Of a stretch of 47,521 nucleotides of DNA, positions 1 to 7,720 are shown piece by piece. Below the pieces are notes generated by a model. The model saw only the letters and a program-made list of their open reading frames with translations, was not told the origin of the DNA and did not search any database. Within the stretch, counting starts at the first letter, position 1. Every line of letters begins with the position of its first letter. The stretch is from contig JAQUXP010000030.1 in NCBI GenBank assembly GCA_028692395.1, positions 1 to 47,521 of the forward strand, read 5' to 3'. The position numbers were made by a program, and so were the translations under genes. Source of the DNA: Lachnospiraceae bacterium. Its GTDB lineage: Bacteria > Bacillota > Clostridia > Lachnospirales > Lachnospiraceae.

Positions 1-221
1 ATATATTCAGGAATGATTTCAAAAAAACAAATGATGAAGGAAAATTGATTAATTCGTTGGTGAATTTAGGAACAGCATATTTTCAAAATCAACAATATAA
101 TTTAGCAAAAAATCTATTTAAGGAAACAATGGCTTACTTTAAGGAGGATAAGAATACTGATACTAGGTATATATATATTGAAAATATGCTACATGAAATA
201 GAACAAAATGAACACTTTTAG
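1..221 (+). CDS. TPR-containing protein, C-terminal fragment (5' end outside window)
   Basis: An open frame enters the window at base 3 and stops at the TAG at 219-221, giving 72 residues. The stretch LGTAYFQNQQYNLAKNLF, with its alternating small and aromatic positions, fits a tetratricopeptide helix pair. Proteins of this kind beside small biosynthetic operons are often HTH-TPR regulators of the Rgg/PlcR type that sense a peptide, but the DNA-binding half would lie off the window, so that role is only inferred. The stop codon abuts the start of the next gene, so the two are probably co-transcribed. Base composition is AT-rich like the next three genes. Confidence 0.6.
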   Translation, partial: IFRNDFKKTNDEGKLINSLVNLGTAYFQNQQYNLAKNLFKETMAYFKEDKNTDTRYIYIENMLHEIEQNEHF

Positions 222-1205
222 GTGATGGATATGATAGATAAAATAATAATAATTTTTTTGGGTTTAATGACTTTAAGAGATATAATTGCTTTTTCTGGAA
301 TTGTTCCACAAAACAAAAAATTTTCATGGATTATTTATAATAATTACGATTCTTATATTATTAATGAAACATTAAAAAGTGTTGGAATTGAAAAACAAGA
401 CGTAAAAAGCCTTATAAATAAAAAGACGTTTGAAAAAAATCATCATGAAATTAGTCTAGAAAATTTAATAGAAATTATATCAAAATACATCGTATACCAT
501 CAAGGAAAAGTTGAATATGGGTATAAGACTCCCATTAATACGACTTTTTATATTAGTACAGTAGAAGCTGCTTATGAGCCGGATTATTTAAGTTGGATGT
601 GCTTTTTAATAAATGACTTAGTATTAGATAATTACAATAAAAAGAACATTCCCAAGTTGCCAGATTTTATTATAACACCTAAAGGTGGAAATACACATTT
701 GGGAAGGACCTTTGCTGATAGCAGGCATATCTTATTTGCAACTTCAAAGTATTCAGTTAGAAGTACATATGTTACTTTTTTGAAGAATGAATATGAGTAT
801 AATTTGAAGACAAATTATGAAGGCTCTTGGAAATTACTTGAAAAACAAAAGGATAGTGAGCAAGATAAACTTTATGGAATTGTAGTTGATTGTAATACAA
901 CCACAGGTGAGCAAATTATTGATACTATCAGTGATTTTAATCATTTGATTTCTGAACTAAATTTAAACGTGGAACGGATAACAGACGCATTTACTTTGTT
1001 TAGACCTGTAAATAATGAAGAATGTGATATAGATCAAAAATTTGAAAGTAGTGGATTCAAGTTACATAGATATTTTGATTTGTCAGAATCTAATAAGGAA
1101 TTAATAATTAAAGAAAAAGGTCAGCAAGATAGATTGAATGTTTACTTAAAAAGAGATTTAAAGAAAATACAAAAAATATTAGAAGAAATTCGAGTGATGG
1201 GGTAA
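222..1205 (+). CDS. Divergent phosphoribosyltransferase-fold protein
   Basis: The protein has up to 327 residues. The start may be GTG 222, ATG 225 or ATG 231, since all three are in frame right behind the preceding stop. Residues about 219-232 (YGIVVDCNTTTGEQ) align with the PRPP-binding loop of type I phosphoribosyltransferases, normally hydrophobic-DD-x-x-TTG/TAG. The first Asp (D223) and the T-T-G are kept, but the second acidic residue is Cys (C224). A glycine-rich stretch ITPKGGNTHLG (about 152-162) sits where the PPi-binding loop of orotate-type enzymes would be. The first 150 residues match nothing I recognise, and the N-terminus is hydrophobic (IIIIFLGLM). It opens a three-gene operon with a radical SAM enzyme and a PfkB kinase. 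It may transfer or release a ribose-phosphate group on an unusual base; the substrate is unknown. Fold call fairly likely, activity unsure. Confidence 0.6.
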   Translation: MMDMIDKIIIIFLGLMTLRDIIAFSGIVPQNKKFSWIIYNNYDSYIINETLKSVGIEKQDVKSLINKKTFEKNHHEISLENLIEIISKYIVYHQGKVEYGYKTPINTTFYISTVEAAYEPDYLSWMCFLINDLVLDNYNKKNIPKLPDFIITPKGGNTHLGRTFADSRHILFATSKYSVRSTYVTFLKNEYEYNLKTNYEGSWKLLEKQKDSEQDKLYGIVVDCNTTTGEQIIDTISDFNHLISELNLNVERITDAFTLFRPVNNEECDIDQKFESSGFKLHRYFDLSESNKELIIKEKGQQDRLNVYLKRDLKKIQKILEEIRVMG

Positions 1206-1211
1206 GATTTA

Positions 1212-2576
1212 ATGAGAGTTTTATTGATTCATGCTAAATGTCCTTGTGAAGAAATAAGCCATAAACAAATTCCGTTAGGAATTATGTATATTGCAGCCTT
1301 TATTGAAAAGAAACATGAGGTGCAAATATATGATGAACCTGTAGAGATAAAAAAATTGGAGGAAGTGATAACAGCTTTTAAACCACAGGTAATAGGTGTG
1401 TCATTTACGACACAATCTTCTATAAGAGCATATGAAATAGCTAAAAAGTATAAAAATATTGCTATTTTAGTTGCGGGGGGAATACATGCTACGCTACATC
1501 CGAAAGAAGCCCTATCCAATGGTTTTGACATTGTTTCATATGGGGAAGGTGAACTTACGTTCCAATATTTGTTAGAAAATATATATGATCGAAATTATTA
1601 TAAAAATATTCCTGGTATATATTATATTGAAAATAACCAATTAGTAAAAACTAAAAAAAATATTCATAATGTCTCTTTAGATGATTATCCAATGCCTGCG
1701 AGACATTTATTAAATATGGACAAATATGATCAGGGTTCTATAATAACTTCACGAGGTTGTCCATTTAAATGTAAATTTTGCGTATCTTCAGTTTTTAGAG
1801 CACAAAACTATAAACACAGAAGCGCTGAAAATGTCTTTCTTGAATTAAAACAGGTAGTAGTTAAATACAATAAATCAAATGTCCATTTTTGCGATGATAC
1901 ATTTACTATTGAACATAAATTTGTTAAAGACTTGTGTAGATTAATAATAAAATCTAATTTAAAATTTAATTGGTCAATTTTGTCAAGAATTGATACAATT
2001 AATAATGATGAGGAGATGCTAATTCTTTTAAAAGAAGCGGGGTGTCGATTGATTATATTTGGGATTGAAACAGGATCTCAACACATTCTACAAAGAATAA
2101 ATAAAGGAATTTTCGTTCCACAGATAGAGGAAACATTGCTGTTTTGTAAAAAGGTGGGTTTGGATATAAAAACAACATGGATAGTTGGATTACCGGGAAC
2201 TTATGACGAGCAGATGGAAAGTCTGGATTTAATGAAAAGAATTATGCCAAATCAAATAACCATACATATGTTTATTCCATATCCAGGGACAGAATTATAT
2301 ATGCATAGGGATGAATATGGAATATCAATAAAAAATGAAATTTTTATGCAGACATTACCGTATTTAAATCCGGGATATTTAGATGAAAGAATTTTTAGAA
2401 ATCCTCCTTTCGAGTTAAGTTATTTGAGCTTCGATGATTTAAAGGATATAGCAATAAAAATGTCTGTAGAATTAAAAATGTTAGGATACATTTATCCAAA
2501 TGAATATTGTGGAAATGGTGAAGAAAGAACATTTAAAACTTTTTTAGATAAAACAGGTAATCCATTGCTAAAGTAA
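1212..2576 (+). CDS. B12-binding-domain radical SAM enzyme
   Basis: The protein has 454 residues and begins 6 bp after the previous gene. Residues about 1-130 look like a cobalamin-binding Rossmann domain of the BchE-like class (VGISF-type strand GVSFTTQSS, then VAGGIHATLHPKEAL). The radical SAM core follows, with its 4Fe-4S cysteines in GCPFKCKFC (C183, C187, C190). Later core motifs include the strand HFCDDTFT and the GIETGS segment. Such enzymes use SAM and often cobalamin for methylation, ring contraction or other radical chemistry on unactivated carbons. The lack of a DxHxxG histidine suggests base-off, His-off cobalamin if any is bound. The C-terminal ~100 residues have no motif I recognise. 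With PRTase-like and PfkB neighbours, a nucleotide- or sugar-linked substrate is plausible. Family call is firm; the reaction is unknown. Confidence 0.88.
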   Translation: MRVLLIHAKCPCEEISHKQIPLGIMYIAAFIEKKHEVQIYDEPVEIKKLEEVITAFKPQVIGVSFTTQSSIRAYEIAKKYKNIAILVAGGIHATLHPKEALSNGFDIVSYGEGELTFQYLLENIYDRNYYKNIPGIYYIENNQLVKTKKNIHNVSLDDYPMPARHLLNMDKYDQGSIITSRGCPFKCKFCVSSVFRAQNYKHRSAENVFLELKQVVVKYNKSNVHFCDDTFTIEHKFVKDLCRLIIKSNLKFNWSILSRIDTINNDEEMLILLKEAGCRLIIFGIETGSQHILQRINKGIFVPQIEETLLFCKKVGLDIKTTWIVGLPGTYDEQMESLDLMKRIMPNQITIHMFIPYPGTELYMHRDEYGISIKNEIFMQTLPYLNPGYLDERIFRNPPFELSYLSFDDLKDIAIKMSVELKMLGYIYPNEYCGNGEERTFKTFLDKTGNPLLK

Positions 2577-2601
2577 AGGCATTTAGAGGTGAAAGAATTT
2601 T

Positions 2602-3402
2602 ATGTTAACAATCGTGGGAGATTTGGGATATGATATTAATATAACGGAAAAAGGAAGCAGTTATTTGGTGGGAGGATCTGGATATCACACATTGGTGGGA
2701 GCTCTTGCAATTAGAAAATTTGAACTAGAATTTATTGCTTGTGTAGGAAAAGATTTTGAGTGTCATGATATTGAGAAGTTGGGAATTACAACAAATTATA
2801 TTCTTAAAGATGCGAATGATATGACAACAAAATTTATAAATGAATATCGAAATGGTATAAGAAAAGTTACAATTAACATGGGGGCATCTAGGTGTCTTTG
2901 TTTTGAAAGTTTTGATGATTATATACTAAATAGCAATATAATACATTTTTCTGCAACGGACCCGAATAAACAAAGAAACTACATAAATTTTCTAAAAGGA
3001 AAAGGTTATTCAGGGAAAATAGCTGTGGATGTTTTTGATGAATATTGCAAACAGTACTATTTTGAAACATTAGAAGTAATTGATGAATGTGATATTGTTT
3101 TTATGAATAGTGATGAAAAAAAGATTTTAAATTTTAATCCCAAGAATAGTAATAAAATGTGCATAGTAAAAAACAGTGAATATGGGGCAGAGTGTTATTT
3201 TAATATGCGTTATTATAATGCGTATGAAGAATGTTGCCAGTTAGAGGTACAAGATACTACGGGTGCAGGTGATGTATTAGCTGGAGCATTTTTAGCACTG
3301 TTAGACTCAGGAATAGGCATAGAAGATGCTTTAAATCAAGCGGTTGTTTTAGCAACGAAATCAGTTAAGTTTTTGGGAACAAATAAGTTGTTATATGATT
3401 GA
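2602..3402 (+). CDS. PfkB/ribokinase-family sugar or nucleoside kinase
   Basis: The protein has 266 residues, somewhat short for the family (usually about 300). The N-terminal GGSGYHTLVGALAI region matches the substrate-binding glycine pair of ribokinases. Near the C-terminus, DTTGAGDVLAGAFL (D218 to L231) is the PfkB signature 2, with D224 as the expected catalytic base and the GAGD anion hole intact. It probably phosphorylates a sugar, nucleoside or similar alcohol with ATP. A ribosome site GAGGTG lies about 10 bases before ATG 2602, and the gap to the radical SAM gene is 25 bp, so it is likely the last gene of the operon. The shortened middle suggests a reduced lid. Substrate cannot be assigned from sequence. 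Confidence 0.88.
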   Translation: MLTIVGDLGYDINITEKGSSYLVGGSGYHTLVGALAIRKFELEFIACVGKDFECHDIEKLGITTNYILKDANDMTTKFINEYRNGIRKVTINMGASRCLCFESFDDYILNSNIIHFSATDPNKQRNYINFLKGKGYSGKIAVDVFDEYCKQYYFETLEVIDECDIVFMNSDEKKILNFNPKNSNKMCIVKNSEYGAECYFNMRYYNAYEECCQLEVQDTTGAGDVLAGAFLALLDSGIGIEDALNQAVVLATKSVKFLGTNKLLYD

Positions 3403-3656
3403 TTTGTTTTTAATTGTAAAAGCCGTTAATCCGGTTGATAAAATTCGAATTAATGGCTTAAAGAGTTTCTAAATGATCAGTTTAATTACAGAAAAATAAT
3501 TTGCGGTAACTTATAATAATTTAAGAATAAGTTGCTTTCAATAAATAAATTTATAATTTGGGTAATAGGAAAGCCCGTGTTTTGAATAAAATCTAATAAA
3601 CAGTTATTTAAATTGATAAGACAAGAACAATCAGAATTATAGTTCAAGCCTATTTG
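3403..3656. other. AT-rich intergenic stretch after the operon
   Basis: No coding sequence is supported here. It contains the hairpin at 3420-3459 and an imperfect inverted repeat around AACTTAT and ATAAGTT (about 3507-3535). The remaining AT-rich sequence shows nothing recognisable and runs into the IS256 left end. Confidence 0.5.
3420..3459 (+). terminator. Hairpin after the kinase gene, possible terminator
   Basis: AAGCCGTTAAT (3420-3430) pairs with ATTAATGGCTT (3449-3459), 11 base pairs with one G-U. No clear U-run follows, so it may be a weak terminator or an mRNA 3'-end structure. Confidence 0.4.
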
Positions 3657-3681
3657 GTTAGGTAGTGTAAAATAAGTTGTG
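3657..3681 (+). mobile_element. Probable IS256-family left terminal sequence
   Basis: The segment containing GGTAGTGTAAAATAAGTTGT, about 70-95 bases before the transposase start, resembles the terminal inverted repeats of Firmicute IS256 elements, which carry a TGTAAAA core. I find no matching inverted copy (ACAACTTATTTTACACTACC) downstream, so the right end appears lost. Confidence 0.5.
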
Positions 3682-3752
3682 TCTTTGGAAATAAATGGCT
3701 CTCTCTTGGAAAGAATTAGATAAAATAATTCTTTTTCAGGAAGGAACTTTTT

Positions 3753-4544
3753 ATGGCTATAGCAAAGGAAAAATTACGACAGGTTGTTGCAGAGAATGAC
3801 ATTAATAGTGGAGGGGATGTCTATGCCTTGTTCAAAGGTAAACGCACCCACGATGGTGCGTTTACGTTCAAAGACAGCTTCAAGGACATGATGCAGGAAA
3901 CTTCTGGAGACGGAAAATGGATGCTACCATCGGATATACTAAAAACAATAAGCAGGATACTGAATTCGAAAACAAACGAAATAGGTATTCAACAAAGACT
4001 GTAAAAAGCCAGTATGGTGAGTTTCGAGTGGACATTACCCGTGGTCGTGCTGGGAACTTTGATCCGAAAATTATCCCGAAATACCAGCGAGATATTTCCG
4101 GTATTGAAGAAAAAGTCATCTCACGCTATGCCAGAGGTATGACAACAAGAGACATCCATGACCAATTACAGGATCTGTACGGGATTGAACGTTCCTCAGA
4201 TATGGTTAGCAAAATCACTGATAAGATTCTGCCAGAAGTAAAGAATGGCAGTCAAGACCTCTTGATCCAGTCTATACCTTTATTTTTATGGATGCCATCC
4301 ATTATAAGATACGGGAGGATGGAAGGATTATCAACCGGGCTGCCTATGTTGTACTGGGTGTAACACTGGATGGAAACAAGGATATTCTGAGTATTACTAT
4401 TGGGGCCAACGAATCCTCTAAGTTCTGGCTTGGAATGCTCAATGACCTAAAGAACAGAGGAGTAAAAGAGTTCTCTTCCTTTGCGTGGATGGGCTCACAC
4501 AGGCTTTAAAGAAGCTATAAATGCGGTATATCCGGACAGGAGGG
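3753..4544 (+). pseudogene. IS256-family (mutator-type) transposase, frameshifted and truncated
   Basis: Three reading frames together read as one IS256 transposase. The first (ATG 3753, behind AGGAAGGAAC) gives the N-terminus up to about 3930. The second carries the pre-catalytic region (SQYGEFRVDITRGRAGNFDP, then SRYARGMTTRDIHDQLQDLY). A third frame begins near 4240 and carries FMDAIHYKIREDGRIINRAA with the first catalytic Asp. A further change near 4470-4500 breaks the VDGLTGFKEA motif holding the second Asp. After GFKEAINAVYPD (ending about 4535) the similarity stops, so the catalytic Glu and roughly the last third are missing. Normal length is about 400 residues. It cannot make an active enzyme and marks an old insertion next to the AT-rich block. 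Confidence 0.85.
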
Positions 4545-4640
4545 GCACAACATGTTATTGACTTTTTCTTTGGGAAAAACGAAGAACAAAAGAAAGCTAT
4601 AAAGATGCTGCAGGCTAAAAATAGAATTGTAAAGAAATAA
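4545..4640 (+). pseudogene. Unidentified C-terminal protein fragment joined to the transposase remnant
   Basis: From about 4551 an open frame reads HVIDFFFGKNEEQKKAIKML and ends at TAA 4638-4640. This does not resemble any part of IS256 transposases, so it is probably the tail of another gene brought next to the remnant by deletion. The charged, helical tail does not reveal a family. Its stop codon lies within the left arm of the inverted-repeat element that follows. Confidence 0.3.
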
Positions 4641-4744
4641 CAATCGCTATGCTGGGGGTTCACCAGCAGGTCATTTAATCATAAAAGATAATGACCAACT
4701 TTTATGATTGTCATACACATAATGTGTTTATAGCGATTGTTATT
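4636..4744. repeat. 109-bp element with 15-bp terminal inverted repeats (MITE-like or structured RNA)
   Basis: AATAACAATCGCTAT (4636-4650) is perfectly inverted at 4730-4744. The interior is dense in secondary structure: GCTGG/CCAGC (4651-4655 with 4663-4667), GGTCATT/AATGACC (4669-4675 with 4690-4696), AATCATAAAAG/CTTTTATGATT (4677-4687 with 4699-4709) and ACACA/TGTGT (about 4715-4727). The second and third stems cross each other, so they are either alternatives or a pseudoknot. No coding capacity. Size and ends suit a miniature inverted-repeat transposable element, but an RNA role is possible. Confidence 0.6.
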
Positions 4745-4779
4745 ATACAGTATGAAGTAAAAACAAAGTTATGTATAAA

Positions 4780-4822
4780 AAACAAGTGAGTTGGGAAGAA
4801 ATTCTCAGCTCATTTTGTTTAA
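4780..4822 (+). terminator. Hairpin, possible rho-independent terminator
   Basis: AAACAAGTGAGTTGGGA (4780-4796) pairs imperfectly, with several G-U pairs, with TCTCAGCTCATTTTGTTT (4803-4820), followed by a short AT-rich run. Confidence 0.4.
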
Positions 4823-5313
4823 TATGGGGGTGGTTGATTAAGTATATCTATGCTTTTCGGTAAAGAAACGTAGACCGCAGGAACCAAACCTTAACCTTCT
4901 GGGAAAAATATCATTCAAAAATCCATCTTTGCCTTATTCTTGGCATGTGACTTTCAAATCTGTAGAAAGAAAAATATATCTGTATTAGACACCTCTGAAA
5001 ACAATAGAGAAATGTCTCGAATTTCCCCTTGCGTATTACATACGTGTCAAGCTAGAACAGATTAGCAGTTTTCATAAATTTTAACGCATGAGTCAAGTTG
5101 TATACGGGTTTTCCCCAGTATTTTCAATGTGTATGCCGTAGGGGGGTTCAGTTTATAGTGGTTCTGGTAGGTTTGGTTATTATTTTTAAGAAACAGATTG
5201 TAAGTCTTGTCAATGATATCCTGTCGAAGATAACCAGTCAGAGCAAATCAATCTAGCGGTCGCATGCTGATATCCAAAATGTCTGAAAGTAAAAAGGAAA
5301 GGAGCTGTATACC
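4823..5313. other. About 490 bp with no recognisable gene
   Basis: All six frames are broken by stops and none gives a recognisable protein. The minus strand has short open pieces (for example KYWGKPVYNLTHALKFMKTA around 5060-5130) that look like decayed coding sequence but match nothing I know. The last part holds the ribosome site AAAGGAG (about 5297-5303) of the following gene. Probably gene debris left by the rearrangement that put foreign DNA upstream of the Tad-like cluster. Confidence 0.4.
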
Positions 5314-6789
5314 ATGAAAACGTCAAGGGGCAGTATCAGTGTTTATCTGTGTCTTACATTAACGCTTGTGATAGCGCTGTTTGCGGCTATGCTGCAGTCG
5401 GTAAGAACTGCATGTGGGAGAACTATGGTTTCTTCGGCCACAGAACAGGGAATTTCTTCTCTGTTTGCGCAATACGACAGGCAGCTGCTGGAGGAGTATG
5501 ATCTGTTCTATATAGATGGAGGATACGGAAGCGGCAGTCTTCAGATGGGCCGTTTATATGATACGATTTATGATGCTGCCACACGCAGTCTGAGCCCCTA
5601 TGGGCAGAGTTTTGCCAAAGGTAATATGTGCGGGGTCAGTTTTGCAGATGGAAGTATCACAGGCTACACACTGGCGACGGATCAGACGGGAAACTCATTC
5701 GCTTCGCAGGTGTCGGAATATATGAAGCTTCGTCTTGGCGTTCTTGGCATACAGCAGATTTCCCAAATAATGAATAGTCAGAATCAAAGCCTGACCAATC
5801 AGGAACAAGGCATATTGCAAATTCCGGATTCCAATCCGCTGGATACCTATGAACAGCAGCTTGCAAATGGAAGTTCGGAGGAGCATGATGCATCTAATAT
5901 AGAAGAAACAGAAGGTACAGAGATTACAGAAGTGGAAGTACCGGACAAGAATCCCATCGATGTCATACGTGAGATCCGGAAAATGGGAATTCTGGAAATT
6001 GTTGCGGAGCACCCGGAAGAACTGTCCGGGGCCTGCCTGGAGGAAGAACTTCCTTCCGGGCGAAAACTGCAGCAGGGAATGGGGGTACAGACCGGGGATA
6101 AGGCAGATATTGGAGATAAATTGCTGATGCAGGAGTACCTGATAGATAAATTCCCGAATTATTGTGCAAAAAAGGAGACAGGAGGATTACGCTATCAACT
6201 GGAATATGCCATAGCAGGAAAAGACAGTGATCAGGAGAATCTAAAAAGTGTTGTGAATCAGATTATGGTTATGCGGGAGGGGGCGAATATGCTGTATCTC
6301 TACAGCAGCCTGGAAAAGAAGGCCCAGGCCGATGCCCTGGCAGCAGCAATTGCAGCTGCTTTTGGAATCCCGGTGGCCCAGTCTGTGATCGCACTGGCCC
6401 TGATTGCCTGCTGGGCATTTGCAGAAAGTATCCTGGATGTAAGGGAACTTCTGGCAGGAGGGAAAATCGCTCTGATCAAGAGTGATGCGTCCTGGCAGCT
6501 GTCCATCAGTAACATCGGCAAACTGTTAGAGGGAAAGGATCAGTATCGAAGGAATATAGAGGACGGAGTGGATTATCGAGGCTATCTTCGAATGCTGCTG
6601 ACCGTAAAGTCTCACGATACACTCACAAAGAAAGCCATGGATCTCGTGGAATATAATATGAATCTGAAAAATCCGGAAAAAGAGTTTCGCATAGACTGCT
6701 GTGTCGGTGCACTGGAGACAGAGGGAAAGTGGAATGTGGCCAGGCAGATCTTTACCGTGCGAAAATCCTATTCCTATATCAAACAATAA
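5314..6789 (+). CDS. DUF5702 protein of a Tad-like pilus cluster
   Basis: The protein has 491 residues. The N-terminus MKTSRGSISVY is followed by a hydrophobic helix (about 10-29), the layout of a Tad-type pseudopilin or minor pilin. A Gly-Ser step matches the position where an A24 peptidase would cut, although the usual Glu at +5 is Tyr. Most of the protein then lies outside, and a second long hydrophobic stretch spans about 344-375. Proteins of this type sit between tadC and tadE-like genes in Lachnospiraceae; exact function is unknown. The start ATG 5314 has AAAGGAG 10 bases ahead. It is the first intact gene after the mobile-element scar, and the next gene begins 22 bp after its stop. Confidence 0.75.
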   Translation: MKTSRGSISVYLCLTLTLVIALFAAMLQSVRTACGRTMVSSATEQGISSLFAQYDRQLLEEYDLFYIDGGYGSGSLQMGRLYDTIYDAATRSLSPYGQSFAKGNMCGVSFADGSITGYTLATDQTGNSFASQVSEYMKLRLGVLGIQQISQIMNSQNQSLTNQEQGILQIPDSNPLDTYEQQLANGSSEEHDASNIEETEGTEITEVEVPDKNPIDVIREIRKMGILEIVAEHPEELSGACLEEELPSGRKLQQGMGVQTGDKADIGDKLLMQEYLIDKFPNYCAKKETGGLRYQLEYAIAGKDSDQENLKSVVNQIMVMREGANMLYLYSSLEKKAQADALAAAIAAAFGIPVAQSVIALALIACWAFAESILDVRELLAGGKIALIKSDASWQLSISNIGKLLEGKDQYRRNIEDGVDYRGYLRMLLTVKSHDTLTKKAMDLVEYNMNLKNPEKEFRIDCCVGALETEGKWNVARQIFTVRKSYSYIKQ

Positions 6790-6811
6790 AAATGCAGGGA
6801 GGTGTTCAGGG

Positions 6812-7636
6812 GTGTTCTTCTGTCAGGTCTGGAAACGGAATAATAGAAAAAAATATAAAATAAAAAAGAAAAAATCAGGCTCTCTTCAAAGCATATTTAT
6901 CCATAAAATTCATGCGATTCTCCCCAGATTGCAAAGAATTTGGCCGGACAGGAGAGCAGCCCTGGACACCTTCGGGAAGGGGAGCTTTACGGTGGAAGCC
7001 GCATGGGTGCTTCCGGTTTTTATATTGGGCTGTATGGCAATGTTTTCTGTGTTTGATCTGTATGACACCTATGTAAGGGAAAGCATGAAACTGAAAGAAA
7101 AAGCAGAAAAGATGGCGATGAATGCCTATGAGGCAGATCTTTCAAAAACACTGTATCCCGATGGCTATATCACTTTGTCGAAAATTGTCAGTTATCGGAT
7201 TCCCTATGCTCCGGCACCACTGCCGGTTATCCGAATTCCCTGCTATGCCAGGGTGCATGCCTGGGTAGGGTATCTGGGAACAGAAGCAGAAGCTTCGGAT
7301 CAATCAGAAGAAAGTGAGATGGTATTTGTCTCGGATTATGAAAGCGTCTATCACACTTCTTCGTCCTGCTCCTATCTGGAACTGAGCATCCATCAGGAAA
7401 GCTTCCAGTCAGCAGCAGGCATGCTTAATGCCTACGGCAGTCATTATAAGCCCTGTGAAAAATGTATTGGTGCAGGCATGGCACAGGGGAATGTATATGT
7501 GACGGATCATGGGGATGCGTACCATAACAGTCTGGAGTGCAGCGGACTGACCCGGAGTCTGCATCTGGTGAAGAAGGAAAACTATCAGAATCTGTCCTGC
7601 TGTGAACGGTGCGCAGCGGGAGGAAATTCTCATTAG
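6812..7636 (+). CDS. TadE-like pseudopilin with tandem Cys/His zinc-binding-like modules
   Basis: I take GTG 6812 as the start because AGGGAGG lies 9 bases upstream and earlier starts overlap the previous gene; this gives 274 residues. After a basic region, KGSFTVEAAWVLPVFILG (from about residue 56) is a type IV prepilin-like site (Gly57, Glu at +5) leading into a membrane helix. Beyond it, two related ~45-residue units follow: VFVSDYESVYHTSSSCSYL ending in PCEKC, and VYVTDHGDAYHNSLECSGL ending in CCERC. Each has Tyr-His, a Cys, then Cys-x-x-Cys, as in small Ada-like or YHxxxC zinc modules. They may bind metal or form disulfides outside the cell. It lies between the DUF5702 gene and the peptidase gene. 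Confidence 0.75.
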   Translation: MFFCQVWKRNNRKKYKIKKKKSGSLQSIFIHKIHAILPRLQRIWPDRRAALDTFGKGSFTVEAAWVLPVFILGCMAMFSVFDLYDTYVRESMKLKEKAEKMAMNAYEADLSKTLYPDGYITLSKIVSYRIPYAPAPLPVIRIPCYARVHAWVGYLGTEAEASDQSEESEMVFVSDYESVYHTSSSCSYLELSIHQESFQSAAGMLNAYGSHYKPCEKCIGAGMAQGNVYVTDHGDAYHNSLECSGLTRSLHLVKKENYQNLSCCERCAAGGNSH

Positions 7637-7720
7637 AAAAAAGAGAGACGGCAGGCAATAGCAGGGTGATGGGAAGGATAGCTGTACAGCAGGAAAGGTA
7701 AATACAAAGGTAAAAAACAG

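Noticed and set aside
4552-4605. Possible small gene ATG 4552 behind AGGAGG
   Set aside because: It gives only about 16 residues and overlaps the transposase debris and the other gene tail; the ribosome-site match is likely chance.
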